Positions 27,220 through 35,691 of a stretch of DNA of 64,000 nucleotides are shown in pieces. The DNA comes from Echinicola vietnamensis DSM 17526 (GTDB taxonomy: Bacteria; Bacteroidota; Bacteroidia; Cytophagales; Cyclobacteriaceae). The notes under the pieces were generated by a model. The model was not told where the DNA came from. It worked only from the letters and a program-made list of their open reading frames with translations, and ran no database searches. Made by a program: the position numbers and the translations under genes. The stretch spans positions 5,253,501-5,317,500 of the forward strand of contig NC_019904.1 of assembly GCF_000325705.1 (NCBI RefSeq). The letters run 5' to 3'. Each line of letters starts with the position of its first letter. Position 1 is the stretch's first letter.

Positions 27220-29647
27220 CGGGTTTTAGGGTGGTGGTAAACAATATATTCTCCATCTCCTGCCTTTTATGCAGACCAAAATCTATATAGTGCCCCTCCG
27301 CCCACTTTTCTATAAAGTTATCGTAAAACCTACTGCCGGGATTTCCGGACTGGCCGCCAGGGTAAATCCCATGTGCCCTAACGGTCGGCCCAAGCTCCAC
27401 GACCATCCTCCAGCTGGCCCCGTGCCGTTCACTGGTGGCGTTGACGATGCTTCGCCCTCCGCCCGTAAATATGCCCTCCCGGCCAAAGGACTGGAAATTA
27501 GGCACCAAATGCTGGACAGTGGTGTTCTTGTAAGTGGCCCACACCACGTCTTCACCTTGCTCGGCTTTCAGGGCCTGCCATTCCTGGGAAGCCCGTTTGA
27601 AGCTGGTCTGAAGGTGGTCCACCACGGTTTCATGGAGTCCAGTTGTGCTCGGAAGATCAAAGATACTATCGTTGGGCGTCTCCTTCATCAGGAAAGTGGT
27701 CATATAATTGCCCGGAAGGACAATAGGCCTGTCCCCTTGGTCCAGCCACTTCCAAACGCCTCCTTTAAAGGCATCCCACCACAACTCAAAAGCCACCGGA
27801 CCTTTCACATCCGGATCGGCATAATAATCCCATTTTTCCAGCACCGAAAGCAGGGCCTGCTCCTCGGGACCAAACCTTCTGGAGGTATCCTGTTTCAACT
27901 TTTCCAACATCACCGGCAGTGCCTCGGCGGCATGCAGGTCAAAATCATCAAATTGCAGGGCCTGCATATCGGCCATGGTGATTCCTTCCATTTCCCGTAG
28001 CCGTCCGTTGATCCTCCGGTTCCGGTAATCCTCAAAGGTATTGTCAAAAATATAATAGGGATAACTTTCCCCTACCGAATACTGGTTGGCAGAACTCACG
28101 AATCCACGCGCCGGATTCAGGGTGGATGGATTGTGTTCGGAAGGAATATAGCCGTTCCACTCAAATGCCGGATCGTTGCCGTCCATGAGGTACTTGCCCT
28201 GTCCGGGCCATTTCAGCGGAAACTTCCCCTGTACCTTCATGGCGATATCCCCTTGGGAGGAAGCAAACACAAAATTCTGGGCCGGTGCGGTATAATGGTC
28301 CAGGGCCGCCAGGTAGTCGCCATGGTCGCGGGCCGCATTGAGATCCAGAAAGGTCTGCTGCTCATTGGATCCCTCATGGGCGGTCCATTTCAGGGCAAAG
28401 TTCTTCTTTTGGCCGTTGGGGCGAAAGTCTTCGTCATAGACCACTGGCCCGTAATGGGTATAGATGACCGTATCCATAAAGGACACGTCCCCTTTCACGG
28501 CTATTTCCTCCACCCGGACAGCACTCTGTATCCATTGATCGTTGTAGCGGTACTCCAAGCGGCTGTTGTCCTTGAAGGTAATGGCATACCAATCGCGCAC
28601 ATCCCGGGTGGCATTGGTCACGCCCCAGGCCACCTGTTCGTTAAATCCGCTGATCACTCCCAAGGCTCCGGGCAAGGTGGCACCCTTTACGGTATATTCC
28701 GGCGTACTGAGCTGCATGGCGTACCACAGACTGGGCAAATTAAGTCCCAGATGAGGATCGTTGGCGAGAATGGGATGCCCGTTCTCGGTCTTCTCTCCTG
28801 CTACTGCCCAGTTATTGGAGCCAACCCCTGGCTCGGGAGCGGGCATGGGATCCATGAGCAGTGAAAAATCAGGATAGGCCACGCTGTCCGGCCGATGGAC
28901 GGGCAAGGGCTCAAAATCCCATTCATGGTCGGCTTCGATCACCGGGTCATTGTCAAGGGGAATATCGGGAAAGAGCCGGTCGACCATGGCACCGCCCAGG
29001 ACATGGCGTAAATTGGTAAACTCCAAATCCTTGTCCCCTACCAACATATCGGCCATGTATTTCAGCAGGAGCACCGTCTTGTAGGGTGTCCACTCCTCTG
29101 GCCTGTAGTCCAAGATCTTATATTCTACCGGCATCCGGGAAAGGTCCAGCTGGTCGATATAACGGTTCACCCCTTCGGTGTAGGCATGGATCAATTCCAG
29201 TGTAGCCGGCTCCTGCTCTTTGAGGAACTGCAGCCCCATTTCGGCCCCATAACCAAGCCCCTTCCTTCGCTGCATCCTGTCAAAGTCCAATGCGGCACTG
29301 CCCACGATCTCTGAAATCCGCCCCGCCGCTGCCCTGGTCTGGAATTCCATTTGCCAAAGGCGGTGCTGCGCGGTAACATAACCTTGGGCCATCATCAGGT
29401 CAGCCTCGGTTTCAGCAAATACATGGGGGATCAGGTTTTGATCATAAACGACCGTTACCGGTGCATGCAGCCCTTCCAGGGACAATGTTTCTTGTGCCAG
29501 TTCATCCTCACTGTAGGCGTTCTGCCAAAATCCATGGTAGGGATCCATCAGATATCCCAGGGAGGGGACCTGGCCAAAATTGACCGAAAGCCCTACAGCC
29601 AGCACAAGGGATACGATAAATACGATTAAAAAACCAAAATATTTCAT
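27212..29647 (-). CDS. Penicillin acylase family N-terminal-nucleophile hydrolase
   Basis: An 811-residue precursor. An N-terminal hydrophobic signal/anchor (residues 4-22) is followed by the alpha chain with the family phrases GYVTAQHRLWQMEFQTRAAAGRISEIVG and YTEGVNRYI. The autoproteolysis site GSNNW makes S277 the new N-terminal nucleophile of the beta chain, which carries NGHPILANDPHLGLNLPSLWY. The beta-chain Asn and Arg regions appear intact. Known members cleave amide bonds of penicillins, cephalosporins, or acyl-homoserine lactones and aculeacin. Substrate is not predictable here. The protein is expected in the periplasm. Confidence 0.9.
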   Translation of the reverse strand: MKYFGFLIVFIVSLVLAVGLSVNFGQVPSLGYLMDPYHGFWQNAYSEDELAQETLSLEGLHAPVTVVYDQNLIPHVFAETEADLMMAQGYVTAQHRLWQMEFQTRAAAGRISEIVGSAALDFDRMQRRKGLGYGAEMGLQFLKEQEPATLELIHAYTEGVNRYIDQLDLSRMPVEYKILDYRPEEWTPYKTVLLLKYMADMLVGDKDLEFTNLRHVLGGAMVDRLFPDIPLDNDPVIEADHEWDFEPLPVHRPDSVAYPDFSLLMDPMPAPEPGVGSNNWAVAGEKTENGHPILANDPHLGLNLPSLWYAMQLSTPEYTVKGATLPGALGVISGFNEQVAWGVTNATRDVRDWYAITFKDNSRLEYRYNDQWIQSAVRVEEIAVKGDVSFMDTVIYTHYGPVVYDEDFRPNGQKKNFALKWTAHEGSNEQQTFLDLNAARDHGDYLAALDHYTAPAQNFVFASSQGDIAMKVQGKFPLKWPGQGKYLMDGNDPAFEWNGYIPSEHNPSTLNPARGFVSSANQYSVGESYPYYIFDNTFEDYRNRRINGRLREMEGITMADMQALQFDDFDLHAAEALPVMLEKLKQDTSRRFGPEEQALLSVLEKWDYYADPDVKGPVAFELWWDAFKGGVWKWLDQGDRPIVLPGNYMTTFLMKETPNDSIFDLPSTTGLHETVVDHLQTSFKRASQEWQALKAEQGEDVVWATYKNTTVQHLVPNFQSFGREGIFTGGGRSIVNATSERHGASWRMVVELGPTVRAHGIYPGGQSGNPGSRFYDNFIEKWAEGHYIDFGLHKRQEMENILFTTTLKPVD

Positions 29648-29789
29648 AAAACAGGCTTCAAGGAGGTAATATCAGGGCAACAATTCCCGAATTTAAGCCT
29701 TAAATGTGTATTTTCAATTTATCGTGACGGTAATATTTCCAAATATTCGAAATCCACGTATTAATACCGTAACCAATGGGCCAGCAACA

Positions 29790-29818
29790 AAAAAAGCCCC
29801 GGGATCCCGGGGCTTTTT
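29790..29818. terminator. Strong bidirectional rho-independent terminator
   Basis: An essentially perfect palindrome, with arms AAAAAGCCCCGGGA / TCCCGGGGCTTTTT and no real loop spacer beyond the central GATC. T-runs are present in both directions. It lies downstream of the DUF2911 gene (minus strand) and upstream of the acylase gene, so its main job is to end the DUF2911 transcript. Confidence 0.9.
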
Positions 29819-29854
29819 CATGGTCGGTCGGGGGCAAATGCCCTCGCTACCTGT

Positions 29855-30433
29855 TTATTGGATGGCTATCGGCAAACGGAGCTTTTCCCAGCGTACGACC
29901 AACCCGGGATCCTCTACGGAGATCTTCAGTTGTTCCTGGTTTTCCTCCATCCACTCCGGTGTCACCTTCACCCGTAGCACATCATTTTCTTCCTTGTACT
30001 GGTAATGACCGTGCTCCAGGTTCCATTCGGAGTTAAAGATCACTGTCCAGTCCCCTTCCTCCATCGGAACGGTAAACAGGGAATATTTCCCTGCAGGCAA
30101 GGGCTCGCCTTCCACGGTGACATCACCGGAGAATTCCACAAAGGTGGCTTCGTTTGCCCCGGTCCGCCACACTTCACCGTAGGATTCCAGGTTCCCCCAG
30201 ATCTGTCGGCCGTTCACCGATGGCGCACCGTATTGGACCGAAACGGTCTTCCCACCGATCTTGCCCGAGGTATTTTGGAGGGGACTGGCCCGCTCCTCTT
30301 CTTTCATTTCCATGGCCTGGGCTTCTTCTTCCTTGGCCGTTTCCTTTTCCTTGTCTCCGGAACCTCCACAACTTGACAGCAGCGAGGCCATCAAAACACA
30401 ACCCACGAAAAGTAAATTGTCAAACTTTTTCAT
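29855..30433 (-). CDS. DUF2911 domain lipoprotein
   Basis: A 192-residue lipoprotein. The signal peptide has the lipobox LLSSC (Cys at about residue 22), followed by an acidic Lys/Glu-rich linker of about 25 residues. The DUF2911 domain then carries the family phrases VSVQYGAPSVNGRQIWG, YGEVWRTGANEAT, PLPAGKYSLFTVP and WTVIFNSEW. The domain is frequent in Bacteroidota and its function is unknown. Alone on its transcript, it ends at the strong terminator at 29790-29818. The cell location is predicted to be a membrane-anchored periplasmic or surface lipoprotein. Confidence 0.9.
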   Translation of the reverse strand: MKKFDNLLFVGCVLMASLLSSCGGSGDKEKETAKEEEAQAMEMKEEERASPLQNTSGKIGGKTVSVQYGAPSVNGRQIWGNLESYGEVWRTGANEATFVEFSGDVTVEGEPLPAGKYSLFTVPMEEGDWTVIFNSEWNLEHGHYQYKEENDVLRVKVTPEWMEENQEQLKISVEDPGLVVRWEKLRLPIAIQ

Positions 30434-30667
30434 AGAGAATACAATAGTTGATTTAAGACGAATTTATACATTTTTTCAACGTTGCCTTATTTTTTTGGAC
30501 AAATTATTCGGCTGTAACGTTCCCTGTACCACTTTTTCAAGCTGCTGCGGGACTGCCCAAGTCCCTTTTCCTTGGCTGTCCATCGTGATTAATTCACTGA
30601 TTTGGTCCCTATCTCCGGTAAACTTCTTGATATTCGATTAATCTTCCACTATTTTCGCTATCCTTTA

Positions 30668-31741
30668 ATGACTTTATATATGAGGTTTCTGGTATCCGTC
30701 GTGTTCTTCGTTTCGGTCTTGTTATTTTTTGGTGTCAACATCTCACCCGAACAACTTTCCTATGCAGGGCTGGTACCAGTGCTCATTCCCGTATTCCTGC
30801 TCATCAATTTTGTGCTGCTGGTCATACTGGTCCTGCTGAAGCGAAAGCTTCTCATTTTGCCGCTGGTGGCCATATTGCTGGGTTGGCGTTTTGTAGGGGT
30901 GAGCATGGCCTGGAATTCTCCCGTTGAGGGAAAAGGGCTATCGGTAATGAGCTATAATGCCCATATGTTCAATTATGAAAAATACAAGGCAAGGGACCCA
31001 AAGGTCACCCCGAACATCTACAATTGGATCAGGGAACAGGACAGCGACATCATCGGTATCCAGGAATTTTATCAGGACAACACGACTCCTTCAAGAAATG
31101 CCATCAAGCTTATTGGCCAGGAAGGAAAATACCACTGTTCGGCACATTCGGTCGAGGAACGAAAGGGAAAGCGGTTCTTTGGGCTTGCTGTTTTTTCAAA
31201 ATACCCGATCATCAATGAAGGCAAACTGTTCGACAACAGAAAGACCAACGGCGCCATGTTCGTGGACCTGAAAATAAAAGGGGACACCATTCGCGTTTAC
31301 AACGTGCACCTGGAATCCATGAGCATTCCTGCAGACCAGTTGGACAATATCGACGGGATAAAGGAAAATTACCGAAAGACCTGGAGAAGGCTCAACCGCG
31401 GCGTGGTCAACCGTGCCAGCCAGGTGGACCTGCTGGCAGCCCATATAAAAAACAGCCCCCATCCTTCCATTTTGTTGGGAGATTTCAATGATGTCCCCTA
31501 CAGTTATACCTATTTCACCATCCGATCGCTTCTCGAAAACAGTTTTGAAACCGCGGGCAAAGGATTTGGCTTCACCTTCAACAAGGTGCTGTTTTTCCTG
31601 AGGATCGACAATATCTTCTACCATCCCTCCCTTGCCCCGTTACGGTTCAATACCCTCCGGGAAGTCGACTATTCCGATCATTATCCCATCAAAGCGGTAT
31701 TTCAACTGGAGCCACTGGTCGACCGGACCCTGGCGCCCTGA
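30668..31741 (+). CDS. Endonuclease/exonuclease/phosphatase family protein with N-terminal membrane helices
   Basis: I chose the ATG at 30668 (MTLYMRFLVSVVFF, 357 residues), because the first 22 residues of the longer frame do not look like protein. A TATTTTCG motif at 30650-30657, with TTG at 30627-30629, is a possible promoter. There are two to three N-terminal hydrophobic helices, then the EEP fold: MSYNAHMFNYE, IIGIQEFYQD with the metal-binding Glu, YNVHLESMS, LLGDFNDVPYSYTY and the final DHYPIKAVF. Members hydrolyse phosphodiesters or phosphomonoesters of nucleic acid, lipid or inositol phosphates. The membrane anchor suggests the domain faces the periplasm and is not a DNA-repair enzyme. 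Confidence 0.85.
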   Translation: MTLYMRFLVSVVFFVSVLLFFGVNISPEQLSYAGLVPVLIPVFLLINFVLLVILVLLKRKLLILPLVAILLGWRFVGVSMAWNSPVEGKGLSVMSYNAHMFNYEKYKARDPKVTPNIYNWIREQDSDIIGIQEFYQDNTTPSRNAIKLIGQEGKYHCSAHSVEERKGKRFFGLAVFSKYPIINEGKLFDNRKTNGAMFVDLKIKGDTIRVYNVHLESMSIPADQLDNIDGIKENYRKTWRRLNRGVVNRASQVDLLAAHIKNSPHPSILLGDFNDVPYSYTYFTIRSLLENSFETAGKGFGFTFNKVLFFLRIDNIFYHPSLAPLRFNTLREVDYSDHYPIKAVFQLEPLVDRTLAP

Positions 31742-31825
31742 TACTGGCTCAGCACTTTCAGGAACGCTTAACCTTTCCCTACAATCACTGCATCCTTAAT
31801 CTTGACCATGGAAAAGCAATAGCTG

Positions 31826-32497
31826 CTAAAAATGCTCGTGGACCAGCTCCTTAAAGCATCTCCAGAAGGGCGTATCCGGTTTTTGGAGCAGGATCAGGGG
31901 CAATTGTTCTTTTGGAAACTCCAGGGCGATCACCTCCAAGGTTATCCTTTCCCGGTCGATCTCCTGAAAGGCATAGAACTGATATTGGGAAAAGCCAAAG
32001 ACCCCGGCCCGCTGGCCGGTTTCATCCAATCCATTGCGCAAGGCCAATTCGACCGATGGGGGACCACAGGCCCGGACCAGTGTACGGTAACTTTTGGGAA
32101 TTTCTTTCAGGGAAACCTGTTTGGGGCCACCCAAGAGGGTGCTGAGCAATGCCAAGTCCTTTCGTTCAGTTGCCCCGGGGAATTGGCCCCGTCGGTTTTT
32201 ATAACTGCCCACCAGCGACTCGAACAGTAAATGTTCACTGTCGGTACCGAATAATGTCATGAAATTTTTGTTCATAGGGTGAATGGTCAACAACCGTAAT
32301 GGACCAAACATCTTCAAAATCCGGGCCACCGGTCCCGTTGCTCGTTCACGGACGTTATGGGCGCGACCTTCCCCTTCCCTCACCTGATCCGACTTCGTGA
32401 CGGTAGCCGTCCACTTGCCCAACACGGGAAACCGAATTCCCTTGGTCAAAATGCGAAAGGAGGGCAAGGTACCATGGCCGGGGAATCCTTCCGACAT
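31826..32497 (-). CDS. Hypothetical protein (no family recognised)
   Basis: The ATG at 32497 (MSEGFPGHGTLP, 223 residues) is preferred: it starts 10 bp after the stop of the upstream gene, while the longer frame from 32569 would overlap it. The sequence is basic, with a middle segment MFGPLRLLTIHPMNKNFMTLFGTDSEHLLFE and a C-terminal ERITLEVIALEFPKEQLPLILLQKP. No signal peptide or membrane helix is evident. The frame has plausible codon use, but I cannot exclude that it is poorly conserved or lineage-specific. It is probably co-transcribed with the small protein at 32508-32822. Confidence 0.5.
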   Translation of the reverse strand: MSEGFPGHGTLPSFRILTKGIRFPVLGKWTATVTKSDQVREGEGRAHNVRERATGPVARILKMFGPLRLLTIHPMNKNFMTLFGTDSEHLLFESLVGSYKNRRGQFPGATERKDLALLSTLLGGPKQVSLKEIPKSYRTLVRACGPPSVELALRNGLDETGQRAGVFGFSQYQFYAFQEIDRERITLEVIALEFPKEQLPLILLQKPDTPFWRCFKELVHEHF

Positions 32498-32507
32498 CGA
32501 TCGGCTG

Positions 32508-32822
32508 CTAAAGGCCGCCTTTCTGTTGGTTAAGGCGGACCACCTTGACCACCCGCTGCAGGGAATCAAAGGTAATTTGGATTTCCCCCTCTGAGGTCAA
32601 CGGAACTTGATAGCGATAGGTACTGTCCATTCCATTGGGGATTACCTCATCAGGGTTCCCCAGCATTTGCACGGCCTCTCCCTTCCCCGTCCCAATACGG
32701 ATGTCATAGGATTTGGCAACGTTTGTCCACTCGACTTTTTGCTCAATATGATAGCATTTCCAAGCGATGGAAAGAACAAAAAAGACGAGTAGCCCTGTTG
32801 GCAAGGGCGCGAACTTGAACAT
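32508..32822 (-). CDS. Small secreted or membrane-anchored protein with an SmpA/BamE-like fold (tentative)
   Basis: A 104-residue protein with one N-terminal hydrophobic helix (PLPTGLLVFFVLSIAWKC) and a compact domain with the pattern IGTGKGEAVQMLGNPDEVIPNG, followed by YRYQVPLTSEGEIQITFDSLQRVVKV. The G-x-x-x-x-x-V-x-x-x-L-G-x-P order and the two closing strands resemble the BamE/SmpA-OmlA type two-layer fold. The match is from pattern only, so the function is left open. It is the first gene of a two-gene minus-strand unit. Confidence 0.6.
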   Translation of the reverse strand: MFKFAPLPTGLLVFFVLSIAWKCYHIEQKVEWTNVAKSYDIRIGTGKGEAVQMLGNPDEVIPNGMDSTYRYQVPLTSEGEIQITFDSLQRVVKVVRLNQQKGGL

Positions 32823-33032
32823 ATATGGTCGATTACAGTCTAGGAAACCAAACCGTGGGGAAGCAAAATTGTTTAAAAAAAACCAAAAAAATCAACCATC
32901 TTGATTTTCACCATCCGCTATCCTCTTGAAAGATTATCGGTCCAATGCTCCCCGAGGCCCTAAAAAACCCGTTTTCGTACAGGAACGGACGAAGCTTTGA
33001 TAAACGGTTTAGGTGTTTTTTAGTTTTTCTTT

Positions 33033-33040
33033 TACTTTTG
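33033..33040 (+). promoter_or_regulatory. -7 element of the M1 peptidase promoter
   Basis: TACTTTTG fits the Bacteroidota -7 consensus TAnnTTTG and lies 15 bp before the chosen ATG at 33056. The -33 element is weak (a GTTTAGG segment about 20 bp upstream). Confidence 0.5.
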
Positions 33041-33055
33041 GAAAAACTTATAACT

Positions 33056-34912
33056 ATGAGATTAATACGTTCAACCGCTTTGTTGGCCTTCAGTTTATGC
33101 TGTACGGTAGGCCTGAACGCCCAGACTACCCGCTGGCAACAGGCTGTCAACTACAAAATGGACGTCGATATGGACGTCGAAAAAAACCAGTACGAAGGTC
33201 ATCAGGACCTTGAATACACCAACAATTCGCCCGATACCCTTTACCGTGTCTTTTACCATCTTTATTACAATGCCTTCCAGCCAAACTCCATGATGGATGT
33301 GCGGTCGAGGACCATTGCCGATGCAGACCGTCGCGTGCAGGACCGCATTTACAACCTTTCTCCCGAGGAAATCGGCTACCTGAAGGTAAAGAGCCTTAAA
33401 ATGGACGGAAAAAAGCTGGACTACGAACATGTGGGCACCATTCTGGAGGTAACGCTCGACCAGCCTATCCTTCCCAACAGCACGGTGGAATTTTCCATGG
33501 ATTTTGAAGGCCAGGTGCCGCTTCAGATCCGGCGCGCCGGGCGTGACAACAAAGAAGGCGTCCGCTATTCCATGTCCCAGTGGTATCCCAAGATGGCCAA
33601 TTACGACGATCAAGGCTGGCATGCCAACCCGTATATCGGCAGGGAATTCTATGGCATATGGGGTGATTTCGATGTCAGGATCACCATTGACAAAAGCTAT
33701 GTCCTTGGCGGCACCGGCTACCTGCAAAACCCAGAGGAAATCGGCCATGGCTATGAAGAGGAAGGCCAGAAGGTAAAAAGACCCCGGGGCAAAACCCTCA
33801 CATGGCATTTCAAGGCTCCACAGGTACACGATTTCATGTGGGCAGCAGATCCTGATTACACCCATGACAAGGTCGAAATGGACAACGGCATTACCATTCA
33901 CCATCTGTACATCAAGAACAGCAAGACTGCCGAGAATTGGGAAAAGCTCAAGGAGTATTCCCCGAAGGCCATGGCTTTCCTGAGCGAGCATTTCGGCCAA
34001 TACCCGTATAAGCAATACTCCATTATCCAGGGCGGTGATGGCGGCATGGAATACCCCATGTCCACGCTGATCACCGGGGAGCGGTCCCTTCCAAGTTTGG
34101 TGGGGGTAACCGTCCATGAAATGGCACACAGCTGGTTCCAGGGCGTGCTGGCCACCAATGAGGCCCTTTATCCATGGATGGACGAAGGCTTTACCACTTA
34201 CGCCACCAACCTGACCATGGCCAATATTTTCTCAGAAGAACCATCCGACTTCCCCCAAAGGGGTGCCTATGTGGGCTATGAGCGGTTGGCAAAATCAGGC
34301 AGGGAAGAGCCCATGACCACCCATTCCGACCATTACCACACGAATTTTGCCTATGGTGCTGCGGCCTATTCCAAGGGAGCGGTATTTATCGCCCAGCTGG
34401 GCTATATCATCGGCGAGAAAAACCGTGACCGGGCCATGCTCAACTACTTCAACGACTGGAAGTTCAAGCACCCCAAGACCAACGACATTATCCGGGAAAT
34501 GGAAAAGCAGAGTGGACTGGAACTCGACTGGTACAAGGAATACTGGGTAAACAGCACCAAATCCATTGACTATGCCGTGAAATCGGTAGAGGCGGCCGGT
34601 GACGGCACCAAGATCACCCTACAGCGGGATGGACTGATGCCAATGCCCATCGACCTGGTGATCACCTACGAGGACGGCAGCCAAGAGATGGTCTACCTTC
34701 CCCTGGTCATTCAGCGTGGCAACAAACCTGAAGAGGCCGGCATGCCCAAGCGCATCCTGACCCAACGGTGGCCCTGGACAAACATTACCAAGGAAATCAC
34801 CCTCGAAAGGCCCTTCTCTACCATCCAAAAAGTGGAAATCGACCCGAGCAAGAGAATGGCTGACATTGACAGGGAAAACAATGTCTTCCCGGCAGAGGTA
34901 AAAGAAGAATAG
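33056..34912 (+). CDS. M1 family zinc metallopeptidase
   Basis: The start at 33056 (MRLIRSTALLAFSLCCTVGLNAQ, 618 residues) gives a clean signal peptide and lies just after a -7 promoter motif, while the frame extends upstream without protein-like sequence. Zinc-binding HEMAH lies at 354-358, with the third ligand E377 in WMDEGF (HEXXH-x18-E). The M1 exopeptidase signature is present as GGMEYPMSTLI. The N-terminal beta-sandwich contains the typical YxLxxxLDxxxxx-like VDMDVEKNQYEGHQDLEYTNNSPDTL. It would remove N-terminal residues from peptides in the periplasm or outside the cell. A terminator follows at 34937-34968. Confidence 0.93.
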   Translation: MRLIRSTALLAFSLCCTVGLNAQTTRWQQAVNYKMDVDMDVEKNQYEGHQDLEYTNNSPDTLYRVFYHLYYNAFQPNSMMDVRSRTIADADRRVQDRIYNLSPEEIGYLKVKSLKMDGKKLDYEHVGTILEVTLDQPILPNSTVEFSMDFEGQVPLQIRRAGRDNKEGVRYSMSQWYPKMANYDDQGWHANPYIGREFYGIWGDFDVRITIDKSYVLGGTGYLQNPEEIGHGYEEEGQKVKRPRGKTLTWHFKAPQVHDFMWAADPDYTHDKVEMDNGITIHHLYIKNSKTAENWEKLKEYSPKAMAFLSEHFGQYPYKQYSIIQGGDGGMEYPMSTLITGERSLPSLVGVTVHEMAHSWFQGVLATNEALYPWMDEGFTTYATNLTMANIFSEEPSDFPQRGAYVGYERLAKSGREEPMTTHSDHYHTNFAYGAAAYSKGAVFIAQLGYIIGEKNRDRAMLNYFNDWKFKHPKTNDIIREMEKQSGLELDWYKEYWVNSTKSIDYAVKSVEAAGDGTKITLQRDGLMPMPIDLVITYEDGSQEMVYLPLVIQRGNKPEEAGMPKRILTQRWPWTNITKEITLERPFSTIQKVEIDPSKRMADIDRENNVFPAEVKEE

Positions 34913-34936
34913 GACGATCCCTACGATAACATTTCC

Positions 34937-34968
34937 AGAGGCTGGCCCTAGGTCAGCCTCTTTTTTTT
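34937..34968 (+). terminator. Rho-independent terminator of the M1 peptidase gene
   Basis: An 8-bp stem AGAGGCTG / CAGCCTCT with a 9-base loop is followed directly by eight T residues on the plus strand, 25 bp after the stop codon. Confidence 0.9.
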
Positions 34969-35030
34969 CTCCTAAGAGTGGCATTTCTCCCCTCCCTTGC
35001 GTCCTGATCAAGAAACCTGATTTTATCGGT

Positions 35031-35450
35031 ATGAAATCCTTTTACCTGCTGGTGATTTTTATCTCACTGACCGGATGTGACTTGTTCGATGACCATCCTA
35101 CTTTCCAAAAATATCCCCAAGGACTTCCGGGAACATGGCAACTGGTCGAGCAGTCCTTTAGTGCTGGCGGACGGGATATGACGACCCAAACGATCGAAAA
35201 CGGTCCCCTTTACCATTTTGGCCATGATGGGTCACTGACGGTCTCGACCGATTTTGACATATCATGCCATGAAGGCACCTATAAGCTGGACGAAGAAGAA
35301 CTTGTATTCACCTATGGCTGTGACATGGGCGACACTCCAAATCCATTTACCTACCACATTACGTTTGAAGAAGACTATATGGTCCTTCGTCCCAAATCAA
35401 TTGTGTGTATGGAGGGCTGCTCCTATAAATACAAAAAGATACTTCTCTAG
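35031..35450 (+). CDS. Small lipocalin-like lipoprotein
   Basis: A 139-residue protein. The signal peptide has the lipobox SLTGC (Cys at residue 16), then a short linker. A single beta-rich domain begins GLPGTWQLVEQSF and contains GTYKLDEEELVFTYGC and ITFEEDYMVLRPKS. The G-x-W start and regular strands are typical of lipocalin-like domains of Bacteroidota lipoproteins. Four further Cys could form disulfides. Ligand unknown. A bidirectional terminator lies about 170 bp downstream. Confidence 0.75.
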   Translation: MKSFYLLVIFISLTGCDLFDDHPTFQKYPQGLPGTWQLVEQSFSAGGRDMTTQTIENGPLYHFGHDGSLTVSTDFDISCHEGTYKLDEEELVFTYGCDMGDTPNPFTYHITFEEDYMVLRPKSIVCMEGCSYKYKKILL

Positions 35451-35618
35451 TTCCGCAGGCGACGAGAAAGGCAGTTGTAATGCCTCCTTGCAGCGGTCCC
35501 GGGCCGACAGAAATACGGCTCGGTCCGCTCTTGGTGCCGTTGACGGCCGGTGGCGCATCACTGTCCCCAGGGACAATGAAATCCATCCGCCCAGAAATAT
35601 GGCTTGATCAAAAAAACA

Positions 35619-35649
35619 AAAACCTCCGGGACACTGCCCCGGAGGTTTT
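35619..35649. terminator. Bidirectional terminator between the lipoprotein and efflux genes
   Basis: Arms AAAACCTCCGGG / CCCGGAGGTTTT (allowing one base in the loop) around a short loop form a symmetrical A/T-flanked hairpin. It separates the convergent lipoprotein gene (plus) and the RND operon end (minus) and probably serves both. Confidence 0.85.
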
Positions 35650-35691
35650 AACACTTAAAAAACCACCAACCTTTAAATAAATCTATACAAA